64,000 nucleotides of DNA from Agromyces agglutinans (GTDB lineage: Bacteria; Actinomycetota; Actinomycetes; Actinomycetales; Microbacteriaceae). Under the pieces are notes generated by a model that was not told the DNA's origin, searched no databases, and saw only the letters and a program-made list of their open reading frames with translations. The stretch lies in NCBI RefSeq assembly GCF_009647605.1, contig NZ_WJIF01000002.1:186001-250000 (forward strand), in the 5' to 3' direction. How positions within the stretch are numbered: position 1 is the first letter of the stretch; each line of letters begins with the position of its first letter. This document shows positions 63,803 to 64,000 of this stretch, piece after piece. A program made the position numbers and the translations under genes.

Positions 63803-64000
63803 ATGACGGACTGGTGGGGCACGCTCGACATCGACGGGTGGAGCCTGTTCGCGGCCGTCGCCGTGCTCATCGCGACGTGGATCGTGGCGCGCCTCGCGAG
63901 GTCGGGCGCTCGCCGCGTGGTCGCGCGCGTGCCGAACCTCTCGTTGCCGGTGCAGGTCGGCGCCGTGCGCATCACGGGCTACGCGGTGTGGTTGATCGGC
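63803..64000 (+). CDS. N-terminus of a membrane protein, probable MscS-family channel (3' truncated)
   Basis: The first 66 residues are visible. After a short polar start there is a hydrophobic segment (WSLFAAVAVLIATWIVARLA) followed by a basic stretch and the start of a second one. This matches the N-terminal layout of actinobacterial MscS-like channels, but the conserved pore helix lies beyond the window. GGGAGGG stands 5-6 nt before the ATG. Confidence 0.5.
   Translation, partial: MTDWWGTLDIDGWSLFAAVAVLIATWIVARLARSGARRVVARVPNLSLPVQVGAVRITGYAVWLIG

Overview
The window is very GC-rich chromosomal DNA (roughly 70% or more by eye), almost fully coding, with frequent GTG and TTG starts, 4-nt operon overlaps and several probably leaderless genes. 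Gene content points to an actinobacterium of the Microbacteriaceae type (Agromyces/Microbacterium-like): an F420-family LLM oxidoreductase, a dnaK-grpE-dnaJ-hspR operon with HAIR boxes, ClpS followed by a DUF2017 protein, and an FprA-type ferredoxin reductase. Genus-level placement is inference. I see no phage, insertion sequence, CRISPR array or rRNA; one tRNA-Gly(CCC) is present.

Layout. 1-13.9 kb: a truncated serine hydrolase, a class II amidotransferase, a GNAT, two LLM oxidoreductases, dCTP deaminase, a CinA-C amidase, DUF389, a flavodoxin-like protein, a Rieske-tailed FAD oxidoreductase, three small lipoproteins, and a MerR-TipAS/VOC pair. 13-24 kb: three divergently arranged regulator loci with visible palindromic operators (TetR/hydrolase, TetR/DoxX, and a MarR/MarR pair with His-rich tails), a large secreted nuclease, a deaminase, thymidine kinase and a DUF1254/DUF1214 protein. 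24-33.7 kb: one sugar-utilisation locus made of a GH3 beta-glucosidase, a lipoprotein solute-binding protein and an Opp-type ABC transporter (two ATPases, two permeases), divergent from a TetR regulator that shares a 22-bp near-palindrome with it. 33.7-45.3 kb: pdxY, then an assimilatory sulfur operon (sir-cysH-cysD-cysN, SsuABC-like transporter, cobA, fprA) preceded by sirohydrochlorin chelatase. It covers activation, reduction, part of siroheme synthesis and the likely electron donor. 45.4-52 kb: a UMF1-type MFS transporter, a RIO kinase, an AbiEi/DUF559-like gene bracketed by two copies of a palindromic repeat, rlmN and a TSUP permease. 52-56.4 kb: the heat-shock operon with its own repressor HspR. 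56.4-64 kb: membrane and secreted proteins, a secreted 5'-nucleotidase, an RsmC-like methyltransferase, clpS-DUF2017, a DUF998-like protein, a SHOCT protein and the start of a probable MscS channel.

Between and inside genes there is much repeat structure: a REP-like family (core GGTCGAGGAGCGGAGCG), a second family (core CGAGTGTCCAGTT), short tandem arrays, and a strikingly over-used heptamer GGATGCC that repeatedly occurs as inverted pairs. The most unusual items are the His-rich MarR pair, the repeat-bracketed DUF559 gene, the heptamer bias and the REP copies that reach into coding sequence. None is proof of a new system.
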